Source: Unio delphinus
Taxonomy: Eukaryota > Mollusca > Bivalvia > Unionida > Unionidae
Assembly: GCA_029339505.1 (NCBI GenBank)
Contig: JAQISU010000094.1
Coordinates: 5,497,001 to 5,561,000, forward strand
Length of the DNA: 64,000 bases
Direction of reading: 5' to 3'
Position 1 is the first letter of the stretch. Every line of letters starts with the position of its first letter. Positions 27,601 through 35,896 of the stretch are shown here, piece after piece. Below the pieces are notes generated by a model. It had not been told where the DNA came from. It saw only the letters and a list, made by a program, of their open reading frames with translations, and did no database searches. Both the position numbers and the translations under genes were made by a program.

Positions 27601-30600
27601 CTTTTTCTGTGTACTGACCCTTACTTGGGGATAGATACCAAACTAAAGTTAGCACAAGATGATGTTGACCAATCTATTACTTTTTAAAATATGGAGTGCT
27701 TTGATGCAATGACCATTACTTTTGGATAGATATCAAACTAAAAGGTAGTACAAAGAGATGTAGACCAACCTTTAACCCTTTTTAATGACTTTGGAGTGCT
27801 TTTGAATCTATGTAAAAAAAAAATTGTTTGAAATTAAAATACTCTTAACATTTCATAAGAAATTATCTGTAAAGAGATTTGAAAAGTGCTTTATGATTAT
27901 CCAGCTAGTATGATTTATCAGCCAAGTTTTAGTGCAACTGATTTCATTTGATAAATAGGCTACCTAGGAGTGTACAATATTTATCTGACCAGTGATGCAG
28001 TATGTGCATTACTATTGTGCATTGCAGTCCCATTGTAAGACTATTATGTTATGACCACCAACCAAAATACAACATGTTACATGTTCCAGGGTTATCATAA
28101 TTGTTTAAGTTGGAAAAAATACCAATTTTCCTATTCATATCTTCATCGACTGTATTTATGTAGAATTTAAGTATTTGCTGATGTTGAAAAAGCTACACAA
28201 TCAATCTCATTTCATTCTTTTATTTTGTCTATTTTTGGTATTAATTGACATCCCCACATCCATTATGGAAAATACTGTCAGTAAACTAATGCATCACATT
28301 AATATAAATCACATATTATCAGTCTTGAATAAATTTTATTTTGTGATTCATACATTTTCAAAGGAACATAGGTGTAATTTTCCATCTTTACCAACGTGAC
28401 CTGTTATTGGCATCCATTAGTCTTGAAAGACGATGGAAGTGTGCCCATGAAAGGTGTCCCAGTTGGTGGTTGTGTAGTGGCTATGTAGCCCAACATGACA
28501 GTGGCAGTCCTTGTTGCACTTGAAAGTTGAATCTGGTGTGTGTTGGAGCTGCTTCTTCTTCCTCTGAGATCACTTTTAATCAGCTAGCAAACGAAGCTTG
28601 CCCTCACCAGCTTTTAAACTAGTGATCAGAGTGTGTCACCAGCTGGGCATGTCTAGAGCAAGCTCTTCCCAAGTATTGACATCGATGTCAATGGCTTTTT
28701 TGTCATGCTTGCAGACATCCTTGAAGCAGAGTTGTGGCTATCCTTACTGACCTTTTACCAGAGGCAAGTTCTGAATAAAGAAGGTCTTTGGGTATCTGTC
28801 CATCATCCATCCGACATACATGACTCAGCCATCAGATGCAACATTGGTGGAGGAATGTGACCCTGCTGGGAATCTTGGCACATTCAAGCGCTCATTGTTT
28901 GTTACTCAATCACTCCAAGTGATCCAGAGTATGCATCAGAGACATCACATGTGGAAGGTGCTCATCTTTTCTCTTGTGAGGTGCACAGAGTCCAGGTTTC
29001 ACTGGCATACAGGAGTGTACTTAGCACGCAGGCATGGTACATGGAAATCTTAGTGTTCAGAGTCAGCATGCTGTTGTTCCACACTCTCTTTGACAACCTG
29101 GAGAGAGTTGTTGATACTTTTCCAATCCACTTGTTGAGCTCAGCATTGAGTGATAGGTTGTTAGTGATGGTAAAGCCGAGGTAAACTGACTGACTATCTC
29201 AAGTTTATAGTTGGGGGGGGGGTTCCATGTTCTGAGCCATCACATTTGTTTTCTTTAGGCTGATGGGCAGCTCAAACTCAACGCATGCTTTAGCAAAGCG
29301 GTCCTTCAGGTACTGTAACTCAGCTTCTATGTGAGTGGCTAGCTAGGGCAACATCATCTGCAAAGAGCATGTCCCTGATGGTTGCTTCACACACTCTGTT
29401 CTTTGCCTTTAGTCATGCCAGGTTAAACATTTTGCTGTGCAGGTAGATCCCTTTTGTGGATGTCCCAAAGGCATGCTTGAGCAGGACAGTAAAGAAGATG
29501 CAGAAGAGCATGGGGGCTAGGATGCTACCCTGTTTCACTTTAATGTGGATGTTGACGGGGTCAAACATTGAGCCATTGTGCCTTTCAAGTCATCATTGAA
29601 GGACTGGATCATACTTAGCAGCTTTGGAGGGTATCCAGTCTTCACCAGGATGTAGAAGAGTCCGTCTCTGCTGACCAGATCGAATGCCTTGGTGAGGTCT
29701 AAAAAGGCCAGGAAGAGGGGTTTGTTTTCTTCTCTACATTTCTCCTGCAGTTGCTTAACTAAGAAGTGGACCTCACTGAGCAGAACCCACACTGTGAATC
29801 TGGATACACACTGTCAGCAAACATCTGCACTCTGTTCAGAATGATGCATGCGAAGACTTTACTCACGATCCTGAGAAGGGATATGCCCCTGTTGTTGTTG
29901 CAGTCACTTCTGTCGCCTTTGTTCTTGTAAAGGGTTACAATGTTGGCATCTCCGATGTCCTGAGGCACTGCACCTTCATCCCAGCACAAGCAGAGGAAGT
30001 CATGCAGGTGTGTGATCAGCACACTGCAGCTGCACTTGATGGCTTCTGCTGGGATTCCATTCTTCCCTGGGACTTTACCTAAGGACAGTTTTTCTAAGGC
30101 CTTCTTTAGTTCTGCCACAGTAGGTTTCTTGTACAGTTCAGCTATGAGTGGGAGGTTTTCAATGGCGTTGAGGGCATCATTGATCACGTTCTCTCTGGAG
30201 TACAATTCAGAGTAGTACTCCACCCAACACTCCATCTGCTTGTCCTTGTCTTAGATGATATTGCATGTGGAAGACTTCAGTGGTGCTATCACTTTTTTCA
30301 TGGCACCCATTGCTTTCTTTATGCCATCGTACATGCCTCTGATGTTTCTGATATCTGCTGCTGATTGGATGCTCTGATACAACTGAAGCCAGTGTTTTTT
30401 GATGCACTGCCATGCTAACCTCTGCACTTTGCTTCTGGTAGACCCGTAGAGTCCTCTGGCAGGAGAATCGTTTGTAGTCCATTTGAGCACTGCGACACAC
30501 TTCTTTGACTGGCGTTAGTGTGGCGGAGTTAACCTAAAACCATTCGTTCTTTGACTGCTTCTTACCAAATATCCTAATGGCTGTGGTTTACACAGTCTCT

Positions 30601-32057
30601 CTGATGTGATCCCATCTCTCTTTGGCACTGCCATTGGGAGGTTCTGAATCAAACCTTTGGAGAGGACATAACTGAATTTATCAGCCTTGACTGGATATGA
30701 CCCCTTGCTCACATCAGTGCGTGGTTTACCCTCTTGCTGAGAGCATTGTATCTTCTTTGGCTGAAGCTTCATTTGGAAGAAAAGCAGAGAGTGGTCAGTG
30801 TCACAGTCAGCGCTGTGTAAGGTATGGGTAAGAAGCACACCCTTTTTGGCAGACCATCTCGTAATGATTAAGTCCAGTTGGTGCCAGTGTTTGGACTGAG
30901 GATGCCTCCAAAACACTTTATGCTATGGCTGTCCAGTGAGACCTGTTGGTCTTTGCAACTTTCAGAAGCAGCCCTGGTGTCTGACTCAATGCCAGTCGAG
31001 CAGTGACTGCTACTTCCTGTGTTGTGTTGAATTGTGAAGTGAAGCTGGTGTGTTCTCCCCAGGGTGCAATCCTGGACAGGGTGATCGGGAGAATCATTTT
31101 TGCCCATGCAGTTGATTCCCCCTCTCCATGCAGCCGATGGATCCAAGGGAAAAGACAAGCCGATACATCATGGCACCAGCTGAGACACAGGAGTTGCTGA
31201 GATGAAACTGAGAACAATGCCAAGTCACCTTAGGGACTCTGTCTTAGGAATTTCTATTAGGATTGACTCCCTTATCCTTAGGACAATACTGACTTATTTT
31301 TTTAGATTTTTTTTGGTACATGTTTCTTGAGATAATTGATAATGTTTTGTATCAATTTCTTTTTCAGTGTAAAATGTTTGTGTTGATATATTCAATACCT
31401 GGTTACTGTTTGTTTCAGATACCGTTTCCCAGAAATTAAGGAATAATAACATCTTTACAATAGCAAAGCGAAATGTAGAAGGTCAAGACATGTTGTACCA
31501 ATCACTAAAGTTGACAAATGGAATCTGGGTTCTAGCCGAGTTGAAGATACAACCAGGAAATCCCAATTTTACGGTAAGACTATGCTTTATAAATGTTATA
31601 TTAATCCATTTTTGATTGGCATTAATGGCAACACCTGTTTCATGCCAAATCTTATTTATGATTGTTAATTGTATATTGTCTGTTTTCCAATTGTTTTTAA
31701 AGTAAACATTTAATCAGTATATAAAAGGTCATGTTTTTTATTAATTAATGTTTCCTTGGTATTTATGTCTTGCCAACATTTGTTTCTTATAGAATTCACC
31801 ATGGAAATATTTTATAACTGAACAGGAATTACATCTTGTTGCAGCCATTTCTCAAGTATCTCATTGTTCACAATTAATAGAGATTTATTAGAACATTATT
31901 TTTTTCTTTAAAGGTTATTGATTCAAGTATGATATCTCTGATTTATATTCATGAGTTCTAAGTTTCTATTTTGCTATTTCAGCTGTCCCTGAAAGGAAGA
32001 GCCATGGATGTCTATTCAGGAATTCATGGAGCTTATGAAACAATTCTTCACAATTAA
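1506..32057 (+). CDS. AP2B1/AP1B1-like: AP-1/AP-2 complex subunit beta (beta-adaptin), 3' part of gene
   Basis: This is the large beta subunit of the clathrin adaptor complexes, which links cargo-loaded membranes of the trans-Golgi, endosome or plasma membrane to clathrin. Fifteen exons (listed separately) splice into 2131 nt, giving 709 residues and a TAA stop with no frame break. About 230 N-terminal residues lie upstream of the window, so the whole protein would be near 940 residues, the normal family length. The trunk solenoid is very conserved, for example [15 protein letters not shown] and [20 protein letters not shown]. The hinge holds a clathrin box, LLDMD (fragment residues 413-417, bases 15846-15860). 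The ear keeps the platform tryptophan in ATWKDIP and the side-site tyrosine in [10 protein letters not shown]. Many invertebrates have a single beta gene serving both AP-1 and AP-2, so the vertebrate paralogue cannot be assigned. Confidence 0.97.
1999..2065 (+). CDS. AP2B1/AP1B1-like: beta-adaptin exon b
   Basis: Acceptor ttttag, donor gtatgc. It completes a split Ser codon and reads [20 protein letters not shown], then VR. This is a HEAT-like trunk helix pair, almost identical to vertebrate beta subunits. Confidence 0.95.
2338..3075 (+). repeat. 37-bp intronic minisatellite
   Basis: About 20 units of 37 bp with core gtcctgtcagtgcattatg plus ttacagcagatagaccat. The central units (2504-2690) are nearly identical and the edges are degenerate, as expected for an array that turns over in the middle. 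Confidence 0.9.
4111..4255 (+). mobile_element. SINE family B, 3' part
   Basis: Shares gcttgccagtagc, the ctcgtgggtcgtggttct region, ttcttcctccacca and an ACAACAAC tail with copies at 19017, 26481, 38321 and 55276. The tRNA-like head is missing or unrecognisable here. Confidence 0.7.
4620..4631 (+). repeat. poly-G tract
   Basis: A G homopolymer of 12 in an otherwise AT-rich intron. It could form a G-rich structure in the transcript. Confidence 0.8.
4898..5052 (+). CDS. AP2B1/AP1B1-like: beta-adaptin exon c
   Basis: Acceptor gtccag, donor gtaatg. It encodes [18 protein letters not shown] followed by [20 protein letters not shown] and [13 protein letters not shown]. It ends inside an Arg codon. 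Confidence 0.97.
7616..7952. repeat. 13-bp target-site duplication flanking SINE A
   Basis: Perfect agtagggttctgt at both borders (7616-7628 and 7940-7952). A perfect repeat suggests a fairly recent insertion. Confidence 0.8.
7629..7939 (-). mobile_element. SINE family A with target-site duplication
   Basis: On the minus strand it starts with a tRNA-like head (agcgtccgcc..., B box GGTTCGATCCC, then cggccgagtca), a roughly 200-bp body, and ends in a (CAAA)n tail, seen as (gttt)n on the plus strand. It is bounded by a 13-bp direct repeat agtagggttctgt at 7616-7628 and 7940-7952, the hallmark of retroposition. The A-box end is truncated. Confidence 0.85.
8106..8246 (+). CDS. AP2B1/AP1B1-like: beta-adaptin exon d
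   Basis: Acceptor ttttcag, donor gtaagt. It reads [20 protein letters not shown], then [20 protein letters not shown] and VLAELK. A (CA)n microsatellite starts 13 bases after the donor. Confidence 0.97.
8259..8292 (+). repeat. (CA)n microsatellite
   Basis: About 17 CA units beginning 13 bases after the 5' splice site of exon d. Confidence 0.9.
8606..8771 (+). CDS. AP2B1/AP1B1-like: beta-adaptin exon e
   Basis: Acceptor gttag, donor gtaaaa. It completes Glu and reads [20 protein letters not shown], then [20 protein letters not shown] and [15 protein letters not shown]. An upstream ATG in the same open frame lies in the intron and is not the start. Confidence 0.97.
8797..8872. mobile_element. 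dispersed repeat fragment with tagcgcc...cgctttaca motif
   Basis: ggactttgtatagcgcctaa, then aaagctctaaacgctttaca, resembles the 'tatagcgcc/gcgctttaca' repeat tail common in invertebrate genomes. A fragment whose family is not assigned. Confidence 0.35.
9774..10290 (+). repeat. 127-132-bp tandem repeat inside the pogo-like element
   Basis: Four units start with cgagactggcttca at 9774, 9906, 10033 and 10163. Length varies mainly with an A-run in each unit. Every unit carries an inverted pair gaacttcaaag / ctttgaagttc about 70 bases apart. Confidence 0.9.
10287..10296 (+). promoter_or_regulatory. TATA box of the transposon
   Basis: tatataaata directly after the last tandem unit and about 100 bases before the transposase ATG. 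This is the expected place for the element's own promoter. Confidence 0.45.
10398..10508 (+). CDS. N-terminal fragment of a pogo/CENP-B-type transposase
   Basis: ATG to TAA, 36 residues: [20 protein letters not shown], then [15 protein letters not shown]. The pattern RKSYxAEFKLxVVxFAxExGNRAA is the first helix-turn-helix of pogo-type transposases and related domesticated proteins. It normally continues into a second DNA-binding domain and a DDE domain, both missing here. A TATA box at about 10287-10296 lies 100 bases upstream. It is a remnant, not a host gene. Confidence 0.65.
   Translation: MAPTTTTRKSYDAEFKLNVVAFAKENGNRAVALLFT
11108..11368 (+). mobile_element. SINE family A
   Basis: Contains the B-box-like gtgggttcgaacattgg, then gagtcataccgaagac, ggcactcagcattacgaggt and gtgttaggac. 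It is the same body as 7629-7939 in the opposite orientation. The 5' head is truncated. Confidence 0.75.
11504..11592 (+). CDS. AP2B1/AP1B1-like: beta-adaptin exon f
   Basis: Acceptor ttcag, donor gtaatc. It reads [20 protein letters not shown], then LDTLDEPEA and a split Arg. Copies of its last bases and its donor are repeated in tandem in the following intron (see the repeat at 11586-11870). Confidence 0.97.
11586..11870 (+). repeat. minisatellite built from the exon f 3' end and its 5' splice site
   Basis: Nine successive copies of GCCAGAAGCAAG|gtaa-like sequence. The junctions fall at 11593 (the real donor), 11628, 11659, 11694, 11725, 11760, 11795, 11830 and 11865, with spacings of 35 or 31 bp. 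Seven of the eight copies keep GT at the donor position; only 11830 is GA. Confidence 0.9.
12041..12143 (+). CDS. AP2B1/AP1B1-like: beta-adaptin exon g
   Basis: Acceptor ttttag, donor gtatgt. It reads [20 protein letters not shown] and [14 protein letters not shown], a strongly conserved trunk segment. Confidence 0.97.
12144..13804 (+). other. intron, AT-rich
   Basis: About 1.7 kb of very AT-rich sequence. A degenerate ataattaaa-type repetition at 13000-13300 is all I see. Confidence 0.6.
13805..13903 (+). CDS. AP2B1/AP1B1-like: beta-adaptin exon h
   Basis: Acceptor tttcag, donor gtatgc, phase 0 at both ends. It reads [20 protein letters not shown] and [13 protein letters not shown]. Confidence 0.97.
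14215..14390 (+). mobile_element. SINE family C
   Basis: tRNA-like head: A box ggtagttcagtagag and B box ggttcagtacc. Then tcctagggaaaggcacttag, a motif shared by many invertebrate SINEs, and a tail aaagtgccattaaac followed by an A-run. Confidence 0.75.
14955..15211 (+). CDS. AP2B1/AP1B1-like: beta-adaptin exon i, end of trunk
   Basis: Acceptor catag, donor gtaagt. It reads [20 protein letters not shown] onward to [20 protein letters not shown]. It closes the trunk and opens the variable hinge with a basic stretch, [11 protein letters not shown]. Confidence 0.97.
15605..15650 (+). repeat. (TA)n microsatellite
   Basis: About 23 TA units in the intron before the hinge exon. Confidence 0.9.
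15755..16061 (+). CDS. AP2B1/AP1B1-like: beta-adaptin exon j, hinge with clathrin box
   Basis: Acceptor ttcag, donor gtattt. This is low-complexity hinge rich in Gly, Pro, Gln and Ser. LLDMD at 15846-15860 fits the clathrin-box pattern L-hydrophobic-x-hydrophobic-D/E. Repeated [16 protein letters not shown] motifs follow, as in vertebrate beta2. The opposite-strand open frame here is a shadow. Confidence 0.95.
18360..18975 (+). repeat. decayed tandem repeat, period about 138 bp
   Basis: Units share tcatatca-cata-tgttttca, ctaaaagactt, then atggtgccaatctgatgt and ggcactatggtag. Clear copies start near 18540, 18675, 18815 and 18920. Fainter ones continue to about 19520 beyond the inserted SINE. 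Confidence 0.65.
19017..19208 (-). mobile_element. SINE family B
   Basis: Reverse orientation: a tail-like aacaccattg, then ccagtaagaaccaccaacct, ttctcacatgtccacattgg and gactcaaacccacatgga (B box reversed). Matches the full copy at 55276-55492. Confidence 0.75.
21395..21540 (+). CDS. AP2B1/AP1B1-like: beta-adaptin exon k, start of ear domain
   Basis: Acceptor tttcag, donor gtaagt. It reads [20 protein letters not shown], then [20 protein letters not shown] and FAIQFNKN. This is the immunoglobulin-like part of the appendage. The 5.3 kb intron before it is one of the longest in the gene. Confidence 0.97.
22531..22838 (+). repeat. about 102-bp tandem repeat, three units
   Basis: Units begin with catgacag at 22531, 22634 and 22735 and share acatgacacagtc, cagcatatatcatgcttatc and gcaagagatgatgtta. 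Confidence 0.9.
23231..24488 (+). repeat. large 29-30-bp satellite-like array
   Basis: About 40 units of gttgatggatgatgagaaat plus ctacacaca, with regular variants (aactcactggatgg, acagtggatgg) that recur in blocks. This suggests higher-order duplication. It is the longest tandem array in the window and is intronic. Confidence 0.92.
24991..25318 (+). repeat. 33-bp tandem repeat, about ten units
   Basis: Core ataccaaagtttgacactat plus tctccataactta. Because 33 is a multiple of three, the array is open in long frames on both strands. It lies in the intron before exon l and has no splice link. Confidence 0.92.
25635..25764 (+). CDS. AP2B1/AP1B1-like: beta-adaptin exon l, ear domain
   Basis: Acceptor ttttag, donor gtaaaa. 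It completes Ser and reads [20 protein letters not shown], then [20 protein letters not shown] and LQ. Confidence 0.96.
26481..26676 (+). mobile_element. SINE family B with degenerate head
   Basis: Degenerate tRNA-like head (cagctgactgagttgtc), then gcttgcaagtagcttgtggg, ttttccaccatcatgtacag, cctgttatgtgcagaaaaat and an ACAAC tail. Confidence 0.7.
26900..27071 (+). CDS. AP2B1/AP1B1-like: beta-adaptin exon m, ear platform
   Basis: Acceptor tttcag, donor gtaggt. It reads [20 protein letters not shown], then [20 protein letters not shown]. The Trp of ATWKDIP is the platform residue that binds accessory-protein peptides in the family. Confidence 0.97.
27600..27800 (+). repeat. two-copy tandem repeat, about 105 bp
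   Basis: ggatagatacc/tatcaaactaaa, agcacaa/agtacaa, gatgt-gaccaa and tggagtgcttt occur twice in the same order. Confidence 0.6.
29535..29792 (-). pseudogene. LINE reverse transcriptase, palm part
   Basis: Contains [20 protein letters not shown] and [13 protein letters not shown], including the catalytic Asp of motif A. Beyond its stop the remaining palm motifs, VKQGS and FADD, are still readable to 29353. Confidence 0.85.
29759..30235 (-). pseudogene. LINE reverse transcriptase, fingers part
   Basis: A 158-codon open fragment with [28 protein letters not shown] and [20 protein letters not shown], ending at [12 protein letters not shown] where the family usually has QxGFRxxRST. The Arg is replaced by Cys. 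It continues in another frame at 29792-29535. Confidence 0.85.
31419..31573 (+). CDS. AP2B1/AP1B1-like: beta-adaptin exon n, ear platform
   Basis: Acceptor tttcag, donor gtaaga. It completes Asp and reads [20 protein letters not shown], then [20 protein letters not shown] and [11 protein letters not shown]. The Tyr of GQDMLYQ is a conserved ligand-binding residue. Confidence 0.97.
31983..32057 (+). CDS. AP2B1/AP1B1-like: beta-adaptin last exon
   Basis: Acceptor tttcag. It reads [20 protein letters not shown], then ILHN and TAA. This matches the LSLK...ILKN end of vertebrate beta subunits, although the middle of the exon has diverged. Confidence 0.95.
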   Translation: MSLKGRAMDVYSGIHGAYETILHN

Positions 32058-32745
32058 TGACCTTATTTTGCTTTTGGGATCTTCTTCATACATTTTGAAA
32101 AATAACAGGATTTTCTACAACCCAGATTCTGTGAATAGTTTGACTTAATAAGATTAATTCGAAAAGAAGAATAGAGATTTGAGATCTCTTTTGTCTTAAC
32201 ATGAGACACTGGGATAAATATTGTATGCTACATTTCATTAACCGAAGAATATATGTTTTTTTATTGGTGTCCATTTCCTAGACAAATGTGCTAATTGTTT
32301 TCTGTTAAATATATATATCAATGATGTGTACTGTACTGATCCACTTGCATACAAAAAAGTTCCCAAATATTCCTAATAGTCAATGGCAGATGATGTGCCT
32401 AAACCATTATAATGTCAAGAAAATATTAATATTGAGATTTTTAGCCAAGTTCTTGCTTAAAATGTAGAGTTAAATCAATATTTGGCAGTGTGGAAGTCAG
32501 TAAAACTTTTGTAATATTTGTTCTTTCTTGGATATAGAAGAAAAATAATGGATACATATTCTTATCATTCTAAACAGATCAAATAGACATGGATCACTAA
32601 TTTGTTTTTAAGGCTTTGGACTCTTAATTTTATTTGTAATCCCAGTCTGGCTTATATCTAAAGATCATTTTGATTTATTGTTGTCATGCAGAGGAACATT
32701 ATTATTTACTATAATTCTTACAATAAATTATGTTTTTTTTAATTT
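32058..32745 (+). other. probable 3' UTR of beta-adaptin gene
   Basis: AT-rich non-coding stretch directly after the stop. AATAAA at 32722-32727 is the best poly(A) signal seen and is followed by a T-rich run. The exact cleavage site is not determined. Confidence 0.6.
32722..32727 (+). terminator. AATAAA poly(A) signal, beta-adaptin
   Basis: Canonical hexamer 665 bases after the stop codon, followed within 10 bases by a T-run. Other A-rich hexamers could be used instead. Confidence 0.5.
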
Positions 32746-33339
32746 TGGTTCAGAATATATACTCAACTTGTAAATCCACTTAAACTGTAAACTACAAAGA
32801 CCCAGCTCTGCAATCCTATAATGCACTGAAATATCTGGATCTACTTAGTTTGCTAGGAGTAATCATTACAATAATACCTATAAAAGTATCGGTGTACAAA
32901 TCATTGTCATAGGTAAATTGCACCTAACTATGGAGAAATAAGAAGCTGTTTAGTAATTTGGATAAGTGTAAGCAATCTGCCTACATGCCAAATGCAGTAG
33001 TGTATTTATATGTTTGCTTTTTCACTCAATGGTGAGTTATAGTAAATGTTAGACAAGAAATCATTTTTGCCTCATTTGTATTCTTTTGAACCAGACAAAA
33101 TTCACACATAAAAACACACAAAAAGTATACATTAAACACACTTAATAGGGGATATGTAATAAATACAAAAGAACACAAGTGCTTAGTTCCAAGTATGGGG
33201 AAAGAACTTGTTTGCTATGGCCTAGGAACATATATCTCAGCCCACCAGTCTTGACATGATCTTATGCTGTAGTAAACAGTATGATATGCTCATTTATTTC
33301 CGTAGCTGGTAATAAGAATGGCAAAAACAAAATACATAG

Positions 33340-33790
33340 TTTTATTACCTGATTTTCCTCAAAATGTACTTTCTTGTGTCAATCCGAATTACATGAGCCT
33401 TGTCATGGGTTCTCAAGCTTGATTACACATTTCAAAATTGTACTGTAATTTCGACACTATTCCAAGTGCAGTTGCATCCTTCTTACTGCTTCAAAATGAA
33501 ATAAACATTATAGCCCATAGTGTCTTTTTGATAATTGCAATTGAAAGATTTGATATTTATCCCACATGATTTGAAACATTCAGCGACAGAACAGAAACAA
33601 CCATGAATTAAGCCTTAAGGAGACTAAAAAAAAATGAGCATATAATAACAAGGTTACTGCATTTGAATGGGAAATATATGAACTCGTTTTTTCAGATGGA
33701 TATACTGTACTCCTAAGGTTGTGCATTATTTCCGTCCGAGAAACTTGTTCATATTTTTCCATAAAAATGCAGTAACCTGCAGCTATTTGT
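33340..33790. mobile_element. dispersed repeat, copy 1 (with foldback core)
   Basis: Aligns with 60085-60850: shared tgtactttctt, attccaagtg, gtctttttgataattgcaat and caggttac...gtaacct. Copy 2 has about 345 extra bases in the middle (60365-60710). Confidence 0.75.
33651..33778. repeat. foldback (inverted-repeat) element, copy 1
   Basis: Arms AGGTTACTGCATTT...GAAATATATGAAC and the reverse complement GTTCATATTTTTCC...AATGCAGTAACCT enclose about 45 bases. It would fold into a long hairpin. Matches 60746-60849. Confidence 0.85.
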
Positions 33791-34424
33791 GCACACTCGA
33801 ACACAACACATATTTAGTTTTGTCAGTGTATTGTATAAAACTCCAACAGATTGTATGGATTATTTTGAAAAGACAGCACTAAAAACCAGGTTTAAATATA
33901 AGTTCAACTGATCCCAGGTGTGCAAGCAACCATGTTTGAGGGACCTATATTTCATCTACAAATGGAGGAACCTACATGAGCAATTCAATGAAATTAATTG
34001 ACGTGTTCATAAATTTCATTGGAAATAATCACATGAAATATTCTGTTTATCACATGTCCAAAAATTTTGATTTTATTTGACAAAACAATGAATTTTCTAG
34101 GGAAATGACATGGAAATACATTTAAATACTTGCTCAGTTTGGATTAACCTTACATGAAGTAAGATATTCTCTGAATTTAGTACATATTTGGGCGACTGGA
34201 TCTTTAAGCATAGGCGTATCGATGGATAAATACAGTATATATGTTACACATATAAATACTATGATGTCAGTACATTTGCTTAAATAACACAGTTACTATG
34301 TAAAAATATTATAAATAATGTGAAAGTTTTAAGATTTGTTCAGTTTCTTGCTGAACAATTTTGATGGTACTGGTCCATAGAGATTAGTATCATTTCTATG
34401 GCTTATATGTTTTTGTTTTGAATT

Positions 34425-34560
34425 TAATGGCACATCAGCACAATCCTGGCTATACAGTCTCATGTATTTGTATAGAATTTAATGGCACATCAACACAATC
34501 CTGGCTGTTTAGTCACATGTATAGAATTTAGTAGTACATCAGCACAATCCTGGCTATATA
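34425..34560 (+). repeat. three-copy tandem repeat, about 55 bp
   Basis: Three copies of aatttaatggcacatcagca plus caatcctggct. Confidence 0.75.
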
Positions 34561-35097
34561 GTGTTGAATGTATCACATATGAAAGGGAAACCAGTTCTGA
34601 CAAGGACATTTATAAACAAGTTCAAAGTTTATTTTGCATGAGTTAGGCTACAAGTCCTAACAAATATATGATGACTTTGACTGCTCATATCTTGACTGCA
34701 GGTGAGTTTGTAGATGGAGGGAACTGGGAAAACCTTTTGGCTGTATACCATGTAACTATGCACCATAATCTGGTTTCAGACCAGGGAATGTAGAGATGCA
34801 GATGAAGCTACAGATACATCAGAACATCAAAAATTGTCACAGAATTGCTGCACAATTCTGAGGTATTCAAGTTCTGTCGACATAGAATATCTGGTCTAAA
34901 TTTATCTACAAGTCTAGGAACTTTCAATTTAAAAATGGAGACAGGCAGCCATCCTGGAGCTGCCTATTGTGATAAGTGTTAGCCAACAAATGTCACTCAA
35001 CCAGTCAACCTTGATGAAACTTTAGAGGATGGGCAGACTAACAATCCCCTCATTTTCTTTAAAAAGGGAGAGAATAAAAGGTCTTAACTGCTGAGTC

Positions 35098-35896
35098 TGT
35101 CACATGAAATGGTCCCCTCTGTCCAAGTCGGAATTTACTGTTAATGGTTCTCCTTGATCCCAGGTTGTCTCTGCATCAGAGTGATTCTTGGCCATAAACT
35201 CGTAACTCCAAGAAGTGAGAATAAAGTGTACACTTCCTTTCAATCCACATTGAATTGTACAAGTTCTGTGCACCTCCTTTCCATTCCTCTTCCCCCTCCT
35301 AACAATCATCCTAGGTGGTCAGTGAAGCTTACTATCCTTGTCCCAAGCCCTCAAGATCCAAAGACAAAAATTCTAACCAGTGCTGCCTCTTGCATAGACG
35401 CATAGATCTCCTGTTGTTCTCCTTTTTTTCCATGGTCTAGAAGCTTTATCAGGGGTTTAGTAATGGCTAGGTATTTGCTGGGTAGCATAGGGGATAATCA
35501 GTCGCCCCTCTCCCCTTTTTTCACGTTCAGACCTCTGATCTCTGCATCTAGAGTTGTAAAGTTCACACTCATCTCGCATTGGAAGACAGCGTCACAAGTT
35601 TTTCTTCTGGGACTTGGGCCTACTTTCGAGTCAGCCATAGAACTTAAGACTAGGTCACATATGAATGAGGCTGAAAGAGGACAACGCTTGCTGGTGGCAT
35701 TAACCGATGTATTTCGATTTGCCTTGTCCACATCTATGGTATTATCAGCAGAGTTCCTCCACCTCAGCGGGGATGTTACTTTGAACACCGCCAAAATCGA
35801 ACTGGAACATAAGTACCTTCTGTGAGCTGCTACTCTGGATGTGGTGACCCTATTTTGATATATCATACCCTCAATATTAAATATGAAGAATTGCAA
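35098..35896 (-). pseudogene. decayed coding-like sequence of unknown family
   Basis: This stretch has higher GC than its surroundings. The minus strand reads long in one frame with only TGA interruptions: NFTTLDAEIRGLNVKKGERG, D-stop-LSPMLPSKYLAITKPLIKLL, DHGKKGEQQEIYASMQEAAL and VRIFVFGS-stop-GLG. After a frameshift comes GLKGSVHFILTSWSYEFMAK, then NHSDAETTWDQGEPLTVNSD. It looks like a once-coding, probably mobile or retrotransposed, sequence. Some TGA codons may be former TGG. I do not recognise it. Confidence 0.35.

Larger units (their letters stand above)
28405..31255 (-). mobile_element. non-LTR retrotransposon (LINE) remnant, antisense in beta-adaptin intron
   Basis: Read on the minus strand, the order is that of a LINE. 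Near 30900 is an endonuclease C-terminal part ([18 protein letters not shown], then [12 protein letters not shown]). Reverse transcriptase follows: [20 protein letters not shown] at about 30000, [11 protein letters not shown] (motif A) at about 29700, [16 protein letters not shown] (motif B) near 29520, and FADD (motif C) at 29353-29364. A late tail has Cys/His ([14 protein letters not shown]) near 28460. Several stops and frameshifts break the frame and the 5' end is incomplete, so it is dead. The clade is not assigned. Confidence 0.92.

Noticed and set aside
30868..31223. Overlapping minus-strand frames that look like short proteins
   Set aside because: They are the 5' part of the decayed LINE, not host genes.
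35463..35825. Plus-strand open frame of 120 codons
   Set aside because: Shadow of the minus-strand decayed coding-like sequence, whose composition looks more protein-like.
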